This document shows, piece by piece, positions 1 to 10,917 of a DNA stretch of 64,000 nt. This DNA is from Carposina sasakii. Lineage: Eukaryota; Arthropoda; Insecta; Lepidoptera; Carposinidae. The notes under the pieces are model-generated. The model was not told the DNA's origin and did not search any database. It saw only the letters and a program-made list of their open reading frames with translations. Numbering within the stretch: the stretch's first letter is position 1; each line of letters starts with the position of its first letter. Where the stretch lies: positions 682,001-746,000 of the forward strand of contig CP053171.1 of NCBI GenBank assembly GCA_014607495.2, in the 5' to 3' direction. A program made the translations under genes and the position numbers.

Positions 1-26
1 CTTATTTATTTTATTTTTTTCCAAAG

Positions 27-290
27 GTAAACAAAGAACTGGAACTTGTCCGCTTGCGAGTTTCAAGCGCATTGGGTGCCGCCTCGCTGGCAGCTAAGCA
101 TGTCAACTATGAACTACCTAGGGACGACATGGCTTACTGCGATGTCTTCTTCACATACCGACCGGAAAACTACAGGAACGGTTCAATTAACAGTAACTAT
201 AACGGTAATAGTACCAAGATTGAGAACAACGCTAAAATGACAAACGGTATCGAAGTGTGTGGATGTAGTGACTGGTTGTCGTGGGGCTAA
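27..290 (+). CDS. N-acetyl-D-glucosamine kinase-like, C-terminal exon
   Basis: This is the terminal coding exon of a gene whose upstream part lies left of the window. A pyrimidine-rich tract ending CCAAAG (to 26) is the splice acceptor, and the frame runs open to TAA at 288-290. The exon encodes about 87 residues. It contains the block SSALGAASLAAKH followed by LP and an FFTY segment. I recognise this as the C-terminal signature of NAGK, a BadF/ASKHA-fold kinase that phosphorylates GlcNAc in amino-sugar salvage in the cytosol. After that block the protein carries a polar, Asn-rich extension of about 35 residues (ENYRNGSINSNYN onward) that I would not expect in the vertebrate enzyme. The catalytic half is not visible, so enzyme activity cannot be judged. 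Family assignment is from memory of the motif; fairly confident. Confidence 0.72.
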   Translation, partial: VNKELELVRLRVSSALGAASLAAKHVNYELPRDDMAYCDVFFTYRPENYRNGSINSNYNGNSTKIENNAKMTNGIEVCGCSDWLSWG

Positions 291-307
291 AGATACCTAG
301 TTAATTG

Positions 308-313
308 AATAAA
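308..313 (+). promoter_or_regulatory. Candidate poly(A) signal of the NAGK-like gene
   Basis: AATAAA lies 18 nt after the stop codon. Other AATAAA hexamers occur near 575 and 760, so the site actually used is uncertain in this AT-rich sequence. Confidence 0.4.
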
Positions 314-2477
314 ATTTCTATCTAATGTAAAATACTTATAATTTAGTAAAAAAAGATAGTAATTTCGGTGATTACTATCTCATAATATGAAATATTATCA
401 AGATAGCTGTTAGCGCTGTTTCTTATAAGATAATTATATCCAAAGTTACATTGAATATATTAACAATTAAAACTGGACTGTATTATTTTGTAAAAAGAAA
501 ATAACAAATTGAGATAAATCCGAAGCTAGTAAAATTTAGTTCCTTTATATAATGTAAAAATTAATTGTTTTTAAGTAATAAATAACTTTGTAAGAAACCT
601 GTCTTCTTTCTGCAATTATTAGGTACATACAATGTATTATATCTTTGTATTTAGATGTATAATAATATTGTAAAAAATGAGCTGTGATATCCTTTATGGA
701 TTGATCTGAAAGTGCTTTACTCTAAAGCCGGTTATTTATTCTCTCAAATATCTCATGGAAATAAAATATCCTCTGTCTTACATATTAGAGAAGAAGAATC
801 CACAATAAAATTTAATATTTTTGAAAAGATTATTTTTACTGTTACAATTATTTACCTATTTTGAGTCACGTTCTGTACGACTTTACTTAGAATAATTAGT
901 AGTGTAACTAATTTAAAAGACAATAATGTACCTATCTAGTTTACCTACCTACTAAGTTTATCAAATCCCTATAAACTAGTACTAGTTCAATTCAATTCAA
1001 TTTTGGTTGTATGGCTCCATCGATTGACCGACGATCTAGTACTAGTTACTTATCTACTTAGAACGTTTTTGTTAGTACCTAGTTATCTATAAATTTTTAC
1101 TATTGTATATTTAAAATAACAATGAAACAAAATAAAATATGTACCTACATATCAAAATTACTGAGATACATACCTACTCATTTTATTTAATCACTTAAAT
1201 AATATCTGCCTACTTTTCCTGCGTCTTTCATAACTAAGTAGGTACTATGCTACTCCAAAGTCTTATTTTCTCTCACTAAAGATTTTTTTTTTATTATTAC
1301 AAAAAGGATAAACATTCTATTATAAACCTACTGATGTAGGATTGTGATTAGCTTGCATAACATAATAGCACAAGTAGAAATTGGCTCAGATAGAATTGTT
1401 TGCAAGATGAATTCCGCAATTTTATTCATTCTTGGGGGCCAATTCTTGAAGTCTCGAGTTGAAACGGAACCGTTGTAGATGCTCAGAAAAAATCAATAAT
1501 TACTTCATGGTGACGTAATTAGACACATTTTAGCACGAGACAAATACGTATTTGATTTCATTCAATATATTTTATACTCTAGGGGTATATTGCTTTGCAT
1601 CGCGTTTCGTTAGTGGTTACGTTTTGGCTCAAAATTGGGGAATTTGGGGAATTGCCCCCTTGTTGTAAAAAGATTTCAAATTTTCTGCTTTTGGTACGGG
1701 TAGGTTACCTACTAAAATAAAATAAATTTAAGAGTACATAAACGTTCCGTTTTCTTTTTCATATTATTGGTTTCTTAATAATAAATTCATAAATGCTTGT
1801 CGGTTGCCATTGAAGGCGTTAAGATACATACATAACACTGTTTTAAATACAAGTATGATATACCTTTCAAACAAAAAAAAACCGCATTAAAATCGGATCA
1901 TCTGTTTGGGAGCTACGATGCCACAGACAGACACATACACATTTACACACAGAGAGAGACACGTCAAACTTATAACACCCCGTCGTTTTTGCGTCGGGGG
2001 TTAAAACGAAATCGCATCCGAAACGTTATATTCAACGTTATTGATTAAAAACGAACGGCAGGGATATATGCACAGCCCCGTAGAAAGAGAAGCAGCCCTA
2101 TTCGACTGTTTTTTTTTTTGTTAGTTTATCCCGAAGGAAAGGCAAGGGGAACTAAGCCCATACAGCCTAATCATTGTCTAGAAAAATGAATTCTGTTCAA
2201 AGAAATGAATTTAAGATGGATGATAATGATGATTATGAATGGAAACGTCGGGAAAATCCTCAAGAACAAGTGTAAAGTCAGTCAAAATGAAAAATAATTG
2301 CACAAACAACTTACATGGGCCCATGAAGAGATCGTATTCCGGCTAAAGTTTTACTCAGCTTACCTGCGTATAAAACCATGCACACGCACTAGATTCACAT
2401 CTCAAGTAATCAAAATATAACTTATCTACCAGAAAACATCACTTTACGAACACATGCAAACCATTTACAAATAATTT
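314..2477. other. Intergenic, AT-rich, repeat debris
   Basis: No convincing gene is seen. Segment 1868-2005 resembles a common lepidopteran repeat tail (CTGTTTGGGAGCTACGATGC, then a CA/GA-rich run and CGTCGGGGGTTAAAA). A 29-codon reading frame near 2186-2275 rich in Asp, Asn and Glu (start MNSVQRNEFKMDD) follows a TTTATCCCGAAGG segment and is probably repeat-derived. A TATAAA near 2369 followed by about 270 nt could be the HtrA2 core promoter, but this is weak. Confidence 0.5.
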
Positions 2478-2645
2478 TTGATTTTCACAAGAAAATTACA
2501 CCTGCACCCTTCCAGCTTTTCCCGCCGAATCCCTATTCGACTGTTCATTGACAGCTCAATGTTGTCATCATTCGCGCGACCGTTCTTTTCATTCGTTCGT
2601 TCATTTATTTATTATTATTGCCAATTGCCAATCTTTGCGAAAATC

Positions 2646-5600
2646 ATGTCGATTGCTAGAAGTTTTATTACCCGTGTTTTTAGTCTAAAACCGCAGATAA
2701 AAATAAATTCTAGGTGTGCCTGTCGATTTGCCACATATTCGCACAATAACAGTGACAGTGGTGAACCAAAAAGTGCTCAATTCGGCAGTGTTTTCGCGAT
2801 AGTATCAGGAGTTATAGGTTATGTTTGTATTCGAGAGAAATTGCAGGCGGCATCCAAAATCGAGAATATTGACTTAAAAGGGAGGAGAGAAAAGTATAAT
2901 TTCATAGCTGATGTAGTAACTGCGGCTGCACCATCAGTAGTTTACATAGAAATTAAGGACGGAAGAGGCGTTGATGTTTTTTCTGGACAGCCTCTTACAC
3001 TATCCAATGGCTCTGGTTTCATCGTGAAAGAAGATGGTTTGATACTGACAAATGCTCATGTTGTCGTCAATAAGCCTAATGCAGTTGTTAGGGTACGACT
3101 TATGGTATGTAAGCAATGTAAACATTACATTTTGGACTAGCTCATGAAGTGTGAACAGACTACCACACTCAGATTTGAATTTAACTATGTTCTGTTAATA
3201 ATCAGTTTCATTATTCAATAATCCAGAATCCAGATCAATCATTTCGTCTTCAGCCTATTGCAGTCCACTGCTGGACGTAAGCCTCCCCCAGGGCACACCA
3301 CAAGGCTACTGCCACAGTGGGTTTTGCCCATAGTCACCACGCTGGGCATCAATCATTATTCAGAACAAATTATAAGCTTGATGAATAAACAACCAAATGT
3401 TTTCTTTTCATATTATATAACTACATTTCGATGTCTTTTACCTACATCTGACCCCACAATGCTAATCATGTGATCCCGTTTCTGGTGTCCTCATTTTGGT
3501 AACACAGTGTGATTTGTATGTCTATATACTATAGACTTATATATGTAGAGTCATAGATGTTTATATACTTATCTATGTATTTATATACCGTTGCTTAGTA
3601 CCCACGACACAAGACCTTAGGAATTAGGGATCTTAGTGTGGGACTAGGTCAATGTGTTGTGAAGTGTGTGAATTTCCATTAATAGTGATATGATGCATTC
3701 AGAGTTAAAGCTATTTTATTTTAGGATGGATCAACCCACACCGGAGTGGTAGAGGATGTAGACATCAGATCAGATCTGGCAACTCTTCGGATTCCAGTGA
3801 AGGGACTGCCGACCATGAAACTGGGCTCTTCAGCTGATATCAAGCCTGGCGAGTGGGTTTGTAGATTCTGACCATTGTAAAACCTTAGATGAATTATAAA
3901 TATAGGTAGATTCAGTGACAGCGCTCAAAAATGGCACTACAGATAGCTGCTCAAATGTATGGCTCGGTGTCTATTGTCATAAATTGATACAGGCAAAGTC
4001 AAGTCTTATGGTAACTACATAAGATTCAAGTTTAAAATTCTGATCTAATGCAGTTATTACGTTTATATGGATTCACTCGTGCCACTTTTTATAAATATTT
4101 TATTATGAGACCCCGCGTCTACCTATAATCACGTCACTGTGTAAAACACATTGGAATACTGCTATTTGTTGAATACACATGATGATCTCTGACCGTATTT
4201 CGGCCAAGGCGACCAATCTCTACGGAGATTGTCCAGGTAAGCAGGAGATATTATAGTGCACAAGTGTGTGCGCAAACACAGATGCACTCTCTATTCCCTC
4301 ACTATGGGACGGAAAGCTGACACGACTGGAGAGAAGAGGCGGCTGCTGACATTTTTATATGGGTGTTCACTCCCTTAACAAATGGGATGGTGCAAGTTCA
4401 ACCGTACACTTATAAAAATTCAGATGACCTAATGAAACACATTAAAGACAACCATATCGCATTCTAACTCGGACTAAGCGACCTCATTATTTCATGGGTT
4501 TTATCTTATGTGATAAGTTCTTATGTGGAGAAGTAACATGTATGTTACTTTACCATTTCTAAAGGTAACGGTAAAAAGTAGGTAACTTTCTCATTAATAA
4601 AAATGTTAAGCTTACTGTATGAGCCAGCAAATCCAGCAATAACAAACTTGCTAAAATCTATACATATAATAAAAATGTCTACATGGAAGATATATGAGAA
4701 AAAATATTATAGGAGACCTTTATCAACGCAATAGTACCCAAAACAATGATTTTTGAAATTTCTGTCTGTTCGTCGGTTTGTCTGTGCGTTTGTGCACGCT
4801 AATCTCAGAAACGGCTGAACCGATGTCGATGCAGTTTTAAAGAATATATTGTGACAGGTCCCACTTAGGCTATATGTTAGGCTACTTTTTATCCCGGGAA
4901 AATGTTCTTATCCCGGATAATTTCGACATTTTGTTTTTTTCTGTAGTCCACGCGGACGGTAGTCCACTATAATAACTACATATAGCTCAGTGGTTAGAGC
5001 ACTGACACGCGGAATGCAGAGGTCGTGGGTTCGATTCCCACCCGGGTGAGGATTTTTTTTACATTTCTTTATTAATAATTTTATAACTACATACAGTCAA
5101 AACAAAAACTTATCATAATATCTCCATAATTAAAGGTGGTAGCGATGGGCAGCCCACTAGCTTTGAGCAATACAGTGACTGCAGGAGTTGTCAGCTCCAC
5201 TCAGAGAGCTAGCCAGGAGTTGGGGCTTAGAGGTTGGTAATGACATGCGTGAATGACACTTCTTGGAAATAGTGGTCATAGTTCAAGTTCAAAAATCATT
5301 TATTCGACATGAAAGCATTAACAACTTGTTTATCGATGGTCATTTTATATGGTACTTTATATGTTCGCACCCCAAAATGAAACCGCTATCAAACAAAAAA
5401 AGGAGGTGAATTAAAACAACCTAAAATAATAAATCGCAAAGCTTTTGCTTTGGCAATGGTCACTACCCCAAGGCGCGATTTGTTACGGTCTGTCAGGCAT
5501 AAGTTGGCGATTTGGGGCTTAATATAATAATAAGAGTTAAGGTCGCCTAAAGACGAAATCCAGGAGAACTGCTAGACAGTTCTCCTTTATGGCAAAACCA

Positions 5601-8600
5601 ACATTAGGTCTGACACACCGCATGATTCTATTATTACTGTTACACTATTTCAGTGAATAAGACCATTTGAGGTTGAATTTGGAGTCATTGAGGAAGACCC
5701 ACTTGTATTAAATGCGTAAACCTTGCACTAAAACCATGGAGAAGGTATAAAAAAGGAGGTGGGACTATGAACTGTGAAGTGTGGCAATCGTGGGGCCATA
5801 GCGTCATAATAGGGGCGGAGCTTCAGGGCAAGTGTGTGTAACGCACACACTTATGCAAGTAGTTTGGCTAGTCACTACAAGGTGGTTTCTATGTAAATGT
5901 GCAGGGCTACAGTGCCGTCCTTAAGCTATAATGCCGTTATGTGCAATCGACCTCGTATTGGATAACGGCATTATAGCTTATGGACGGCAGTACAATGTTA
6001 GGATGCTTCCCTCTCGTCCCATACTTCACAACAGTTTTATATGAAAATATACTTAGCCGCTGCTCCTCTTCTATTTCTTCGCCATGACTAAAACACATGA
6101 CATATGAATAGCCATTTCTGTTTATGTCAAAAAGAGCCAACAGCATGTGTGCTGATTCATGGTCTACCTTAAATCTATCATTTACTACAAGTGGGATGTG
6201 AGACAAAGCTACCAAATCATATTTGAGAAAATATTTTCTGTAGTTTAACAGTATTTTTATCTAACCTTCTAGGCAAAGACATGGTGTACATACAGACCGA
6301 TGCGCCTATAACATTCGGTAACAGTGGAGGTCCGCTAGTCAACCTCGATGGGGAAGCAATAGGCATTAACAGTATGAAAGTTACATCGGGCATCTCATTT
6401 GCGATACCCATAGACTATGTTAAGGATTTTCTGGCGAAACGTGAGTATATTTTCTTATTACCACATAATTTCACTTGCAGTCCACTGTTGGACGTAAGTC
6501 TCTCCCAGGGCACGCTAAACGGAGTAGCCATAAGGAGGTTTTTGCTGATAGTTACCTAGCTGGCAGGGTGATTTTTGGACTATGTTGTCAACACGAGAGG
6601 CACTGCTGCCAATCTCTCAGAAACCCTTAATCTTCATTTACGATACCCATGTGCAGACATGGGGTGGTGTTATTCTACCTTCTTCTCCACACCAAAAGAA
6701 AAAGAATATGACATTTAAAAGTAGTTATTTGTCTTTGTAAATTAGAGTTTTTTTTTTAAATTACTTATTTGTATTAGCCTCTTATCTTCTTCTATACATA
6801 TAATAAAAATGTAACGGATCGCTGTCTGTACATGAAAGATATATGAGAAAATATATTATAGGAGTCCTTTATCAACGCAATAGTGCCCAAAATAATGTTT
6901 TTGGAATTTTTGTCGGTTTGTCTGTGCGTTTGTGCACGCTAATCTCAGAAACAGCTGAACCGATTTCGATGCAGTTTTCACGAATATATTGTGACAGGTC
7001 CCACTTAACATATAGGCTTTTTATCCCAGGAAAATGTTTTCATCCCGGATAATTTCGACATGTTGTTTTTTCTGTAGTCCACGCGGAAGGAGTCGCGGGC
7101 GTTCACTAGTTTTAAATATTCTATTACAGCATAAAATATCCTGTTTCAGGGAAAACGAAAGAGCCTCAAGTATCGAAGAGATATTTGGGCATCACCATGT
7201 TGTCTCTCACACCTAGTATACTTCTGGAGCTCAGAATGAGAAACTCCGAGGTATGCACTTTATTTATTTCCCGACTGCGCCAGAAGAAAGGTTATGTTCG
7301 AGTGAAGCAACGCGACAGCGAAAATTGACATTGTGTGACTTCGCAGGGCGAGTGCGGAGCATATACTTAATTAATTTGTACTTAATTAATTGTTCTATTA
7401 CTATTAATCCATGTTTTTATTTAATTTTCAGCTTCCAATGGACATAGAGCACGGTATTCTGGTGTGGAAGGTCATCATAGGATCACCTGCCCATGTGTAA
7501 GTTGAACTACTAATAATAATTCCTTACTTTCACCGATCAAATTGGTGAAATTCTAAAGAAAGGTCAGGTCAAGAGTACCCTAAACCGACGAGCGTGCATG
7601 AAGAATATCATGAAAGTAGATGAAGCGAAAGAGGTGTGTCAGGATCGTAGCAAATGGAGATCCGTGATCTCTGCCTACCACGCAGGGAAAGAGGCGTGAT
7701 TATTATGTATGTATGTATGTATGTAATTCCTTATGCTATATACGAGAAAAGGTATATTATACAGGGTGTTCGTGATAGCCGGGCAAATATTGAAATGGTG
7801 ACTTCAGACCATGATTCTTAGATGAAAACAAGTGAAAATTTTATAAGGAAAATTCCAAAATTTCCTACATTAAAAAAAAAAAATTGTATGGTCCATTTAT
7901 GTAAGTAGGCTGATATTGACTTAAAAACAAAATTTTAACCTATGGATGATTTTCAAAAAAATTTGTTCTCAAAAAAGTTCAATTAACTGATCAACCCCAA
8001 AGGAGAGTCACAAGTGATCCAAAAAACAGCAATGTATCACACAATAACCAATAAGCCCATTTCACTAGTCACAGGATCGCCTGATACAATTGTCGCGCGG
8101 AAAGCAAACATTGCGTATAATCAAATCAAAAATTAATTTCCTGCGAGTAATAATAACACTGTCGTATAACTCAAAACAATGGTACTTGTTCAGTATCTCA
8201 GTATTTGCCTGGCTATCACACACACCATGTAAGTATGTAATATACCGATTAAGATATGCGGTATAAGGTATGCGGGGTGATACAAAATCCAGCCTAAATA
8301 GTGTCTCCGCGTTTACGTGTTATATTCTTCATCAGCCTATTGCAGTCCACGGCTGGACTAGGCCTCCCCAGTGCACACCACAAGGCTACTGCCACAGGGG
8401 GGTTTTGCCCATAGTCACCACGCTGGGCAGGCGGGTTGGTGACCGCAGTGTGATTTTCGGACTATGTTGTCAGTACGGGAGGCGATACCCACGGGCAGAC
8501 AGGGGTGGTACAAACTCTACTCTGCCGGTACCACGCGGCTACGTGTTATATTATACTTTTTTGTTTTTTAAAAGAAGTAATAAAAATCGATTATTTATTA

Positions 8601-9080
8601 TGATTGAGGTTATTAATGAGATTCTGATTATCTAATAACTTAGAAGCTCCTTTCATAGTTGTAGTCGTAATAGCATTTCCCATAACATACCTAGTCTTTG
8701 ACACCTTGTAAGAAGGTACAATACTTTCCTTTTTTTAATTTACATACATATAATCACGCGTTTATCCCTTACGGGGTAGGCAGAGCACCAAGGGTCGATA
8801 GAACCATATGGTGCCACTTCTGACCAATTTTGAGGGTATAGTTGAGATGTACAAGTTCGGTTAGTAGTGACATTTAATTTTTTAATAATAAAGCACATTT
8901 TTGTACATTTTCAGAGGCGGCCTGCAACCAGGCGACATAGTAGTGAGTATAAACGGCACCCCAGTGCATACAGCCAACGACATCTATACCATGCTCGAGA
9001 AAACTCCGGGGAAACTCAACCTAGTTGTCATTAGAGGCCGACAGAGGATGCTGCTAGTGATTACCCCTGAAACGCATTGA
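2646..9080 (+). CDS. HtrA2: Serine protease HtrA2/Omi, mitochondrial (7 exons)
   Basis: Exons by splice signals and phase: 2646-3104, 3725-3856, 5136-5232, 6273-6440, 7150-7250, 7432-7496 and 8915-9080. They sum to 1188 nt, or 395 aa. The frame is open upstream to 2478, but the start is placed at the ATG at 2646 because it begins an Arg-rich mitochondrial leader ([10 protein letters not shown]). A transmembrane segment spans about residues 47-62 and is followed by an ASKI tetrapeptide at 69-72. The trypsin-like protease domain carries H138 (TNAHVV), D170 (SDLATLRI) and S247 (GNSGGPL). A PDZ domain at about 297-390 ends in ITPETH. Order and length match HtrA2/Omi, a trimeric intermembrane-space quality-control protease whose processed form binds IAPs in animals. 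All catalytic residues and reading phases are intact. Introns 1, 3, 4 and 6 hold SINE and MITE insertions, but no exon is broken. Confidence 0.93.
3254..3350 (-). repeat. SINE family A copy in HtrA2 intron 1
   Basis: Contains the family A core CCTATTGCAGTCCACTGCTG and the CACCACGCTGGGCA block. Family A is defined from about eleven copies in this window. It is oriented with a GAA/GAT tail at its 3' end, so this copy is on the minus strand. Confidence 0.75.
3500..3662 (+). repeat. SINE family H copy in HtrA2 intron 1
   Basis: Shares TAGTACCCACGACACAAGAC and TGGGACTAGGTCAATGTGTT with inverted copies near 13365, 46755 and 50985. The tRNA-like head seen in the 46.9-kb copy is missing here. Confidence 0.65.
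4165..4345 (+). repeat. Dispersed repeat family I
   Basis: Carries CCGTATTTCGGCCAAGGCGA through GCACTCTCTATTCC and a GACGGAAAGC block. The same sequence recurs at 38525-38605 (+) and 61005-61215 (-). Lies in HtrA2 intron 2. Confidence 0.65.
4658..4970 (+). repeat. Dispersed repeat family B
   Basis: Starts near TATACATATAATAAAAATGT. It contains GCTAATCTCAGAAACGGCTG, GTGACAGGTCCCACTTA, TTTTTATCCCGGGAAAATG and the end block GTCCACGCGGACG. This is a widespread lepidopteran-type repeat and has eight copies or variants here. Lies in HtrA2 intron 2. Confidence 0.75.
4978..5092 (+). repeat. tRNA-like SINE, family C
   Basis: The head has a pol III A-box-like TAGCTCAGTGG and B box GGTTCGATTCC with paired T-arm bases (GTGGG and CCCAC). 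The tail is CATTTCTTTATTAATAATTT. The acceptor stem does not close, so this is a tRNA-derived repeat and not a tRNA gene. Other copies lie at 43753, 45603, 45763, 61745 and 63645. Confidence 0.75.
5283..5580 (+). repeat. Dispersed repeat, about 300 bp, HtrA2 intron 3
   Basis: Contains CATTTATTCGACATGAAAGC, GTTCGCACCCCAAAATGAAA, CGATTTGTTACGGTCTGTCA and TCGCCTAAAGACGAAATCCA. A near-identical copy lies at 14563-14880, and a short reversed piece near 36535. It looks like the 3' part of a retroelement. Confidence 0.65.
5913..5989. repeat. Short hairpin in HtrA2 intron 3
   Basis: The arms 5913-5940 and 5962-5989 are 28-nt inverted copies with one mismatch and a 21-nt loop. It could be a MITE relic or a small-RNA-like hairpin. 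No expression evidence can be seen. Confidence 0.6.
6472..6560 (-). repeat. SINE family A fragment in HtrA2 intron 4
   Basis: Diverged family A core with CAGTCCACTGTTGGACGTAA, beginning about 30 nt after the exon 4 donor. Confidence 0.6.
6792..7110 (+). repeat. Dispersed repeat family B
   Basis: Nearly full copy from CTATACATATAATAAAAATG to GTCGCGGGCGTTCACTAGT. It ends about 40 bp before HtrA2 exon 5. Confidence 0.75.
7702..7723 (+). repeat. (TATG)n microsatellite
   Basis: About five tandem TATG units. Other CATA/TATG runs occur near 28050 and 48303. Confidence 0.8.
7762..8229. mobile_element. MITE family E, copy 1 (HtrA2 intron 6)
   Basis: Begins CAGGGTGTTCGTGATAGCC and ends with the inverse of CATGGTGTGTGTGATAGCC. 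It is flanked by TA on both sides. Terminal inverted repeats of about 30 bp with a TA target suggest Tc1/mariner-type mobilisation. No coding sequence inside. Sister copies are at 13791, 38805, 55003 and 62610. Confidence 0.78.
8325..8560 (-). repeat. SINE family A, long copy (HtrA2 intron 6)
   Basis: Contains the family A core and also the distal block with the CGGTACCACGCGG region that forms the 5' end of longer copies such as 54775-54978. Confidence 0.7.
8742..8880 (+). repeat. Dispersed repeat family F, partial (HtrA2 intron 6)
   Basis: Carries TAATCACGCGTTTATCCCTT, AGGCAGAGCACCAAGGGTCG and TTGAGATGTACAAGTTCGGT. Fuller copies are at 23614, 41756, 47350, 48308 and 60232. Confidence 0.7.
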
Positions 9081-10401
9081 TGATAGTAAAACTCGTCCGC
9101 GTATAGTTTAAGAGCCAGCAGTCAAATAAAAGTCCCACGGTTGCTCCGCCCACATACCCCGCCACCCGCAATGCAAGGATACGCGTTAAGATCTGCGTAG
9201 TGTTAAAATTCGAAATTCGCGCGCTTTCGAGCAGGCGGGTCAACGCTAGGTCAAACGCAGAGAACATAAAAACCCATAGAGTCGTTATTATAATTGATTT
9301 CAATGTTATGTTTATTTTATTTTTGTTTGCAAAATACAATTAAATTAAATTAATTAATTTATTAATAAGTAATATAGGTATGTTAAAAAATCATTCATAC
9401 AATAGAACACATTACCTGCATCATAGTTATATTTATGTATGAAATTCATCCAATGCAACAAGTATTAGGAAGTTTTGAATAAAACGGATTAACGGTAGAT
9501 ATCAAAGATTTATTTTATATATCACAAAAAATAGTATCCGATACATATGTGAAATGGGACCAATTTACTCATGTAGATCGCTTTTAAAAAGGCTTTTAGG
9601 TGAGTCAATATGTTAAAATGTTACAAGTAGTAACTTAACAAATTTTAATATTAAGATGATTATGTAAAAAATGCCGTTTCATTTAGGTAAATTGCTGTAT
9701 GTTAAATATAAATAGTAGGTGTTTTTTAAAAATAAAAGGTTAACAGGTATGTATAATGTGCATTCGCAATATTAGCTGTGCATAAATAAAAAAAGCTTTA
9801 TTTAAAGATAAATAGCGGTATGCGTATGCCACAAATATAAATTGCAGTTTGATTAGCAATATTATAATTTGAGGATTTTGCTGTGCAGTCAGTAATTTTT
9901 ATATGAATTCCAATTATTTGTGACTTAAAAAAAATCATTTTATTTGATGTGCGTTTAAATACTATACAATTAAATTAAATGATTTTTCTTACTAATCCTC
10001 TACACTCCCCAAGAAATATATATGTACTATTTACCTTATACAGTAAAATACCTTCTGTTCTATGCTCCACCTCATCTGTTACCATCAAACTGTCAATCGG
10101 AGAGCTAAAATATGAAATGAGTTTAAAAATATCAAAAAAGTTTTAGTAGCCAAAAGTGAAAACAAGTGAGCAAAAACAACAAAATTATAGCAGGTAGGTA
10201 GGTTCTCACTCACTTTTCTTCAAACATTACAGGTGGTATTAGTTCGGTATAAACTTTGACGGGCGACTCCAGGACTTTTTGTTCGGCACAATTTGTTTGA
10301 ATTCTATAAACAAAATATTGTAGATAAGGAACTGCTGCCGAAGATGCTACGTAGTAAGTAAAGATGGGTCGGATTAGGTAAAAATCGTACCTGTTCGACA
10401 T
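9061..10401 (-). CDS. Candidate 3-exon membrane protein, unknown function
   Basis: I do not recognise this gene. On the minus strand, exon 1 is 10401-10214 (ATG; donor GTGAGT), exon 2 is 10104-10052 (acceptor TATTTTAG; donor GTATTT) and exon 3 is 9245-9061 (acceptor TTTGACCTAG; stop TAA at 9063-9061). Lengths 188, 53 and 185 sum to 426 nt in consistent phases, giving 141 aa. Residues about 11-34 are hydrophobic (start PIFTYYVASSAAVPYLQY). A second hydrophobic segment near the C-terminus contains VAGYVGGATVGLLFDCWLL. The protein looks like a small two-span membrane protein, possibly organellar. It converges on HtrA2 and their coding ends overlap at 9061-9080. Alternatively exon 2 reads on to a TAA at 9977-9975, giving 105 aa, and the 9061-9245 frame is chance. 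The evidence is splice signals and open frames only. Confidence 0.45.
9125..9130 (+). promoter_or_regulatory. Candidate HtrA2 poly(A) signal
   Basis: AATAAA lies 45 nt after the HtrA2 stop codon, inside the antisense reading frame of the convergent candidate gene. Confidence 0.5.
9340..9970. other. Introns of the convergent candidate gene, AT-rich
   Basis: Apart from the candidate gene's introns, nothing recognisable is seen. The sequence is very AT-rich, with no repeat block or reading frame worth calling. Confidence 0.5.
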
Positions 10402-10694
10402 AATACATACTAATATTTATGCAATATGGCCGTTCCATTACTGTGATCCATTACGTATTAGATAAATACGTAGAATCTTTATTCGGTGAATATTTAGTAT
10501 CGGTTTTCGGTGAATGATCCATTATCTAATAAATACCTACGTAGAAAGAATAGTTGTGGAAATAGAAAATATCGTGATAATAGCGAAATGCATTTTTTAT
10601 ATTAGGTTAAATTTTTAATATTTAGTTAAATTGTTTTTAGTTTGTGTCACATATTTTGTTTAAATAAAGGATTTTAATTTTGTAAAAAAAAAAG

Positions 10695-10790
10695 GAGAAA
10701 AAAGTATTGTCTGTACCCGGATACGAACCAGGAATATCTGATTTACGACTCTGCCGATGTAACCGCTGGGCTATCATAAACTTGTTAAAG
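10695..10790 (-). repeat. tRNA-like head, probably a SINE relic
   Basis: Read on the minus strand it has A-box-like TAGCCCAGCGG and B-box-like GGTTCGTATCC. The flanking A-run and missing stem pairing argue against a working tRNA. Confidence 0.45.
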
Positions 10791-10917
10791 ATGGTGAAAA
10801 TTATCTTCATATTCTAATGATATTGTAGTATTTTTGCTAAATAATATAATTGAAAGTTATAGTCTATGCCTTACGGTTGATTTCTCATAATAAGATTATA
10901 TTTTATGCGATACCTAA

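Noticed and set aside
4981..5048. tRNA gene
   Set aside because: A and B boxes are present but the acceptor stem does not pair, and the same sequence with the same tail recurs five times, so it is a SINE head.
5937..6215. 92-codon minus-strand frame in HtrA2 intron 3
   Set aside because: It starts inside a hairpin repeat and has no splice or family support.
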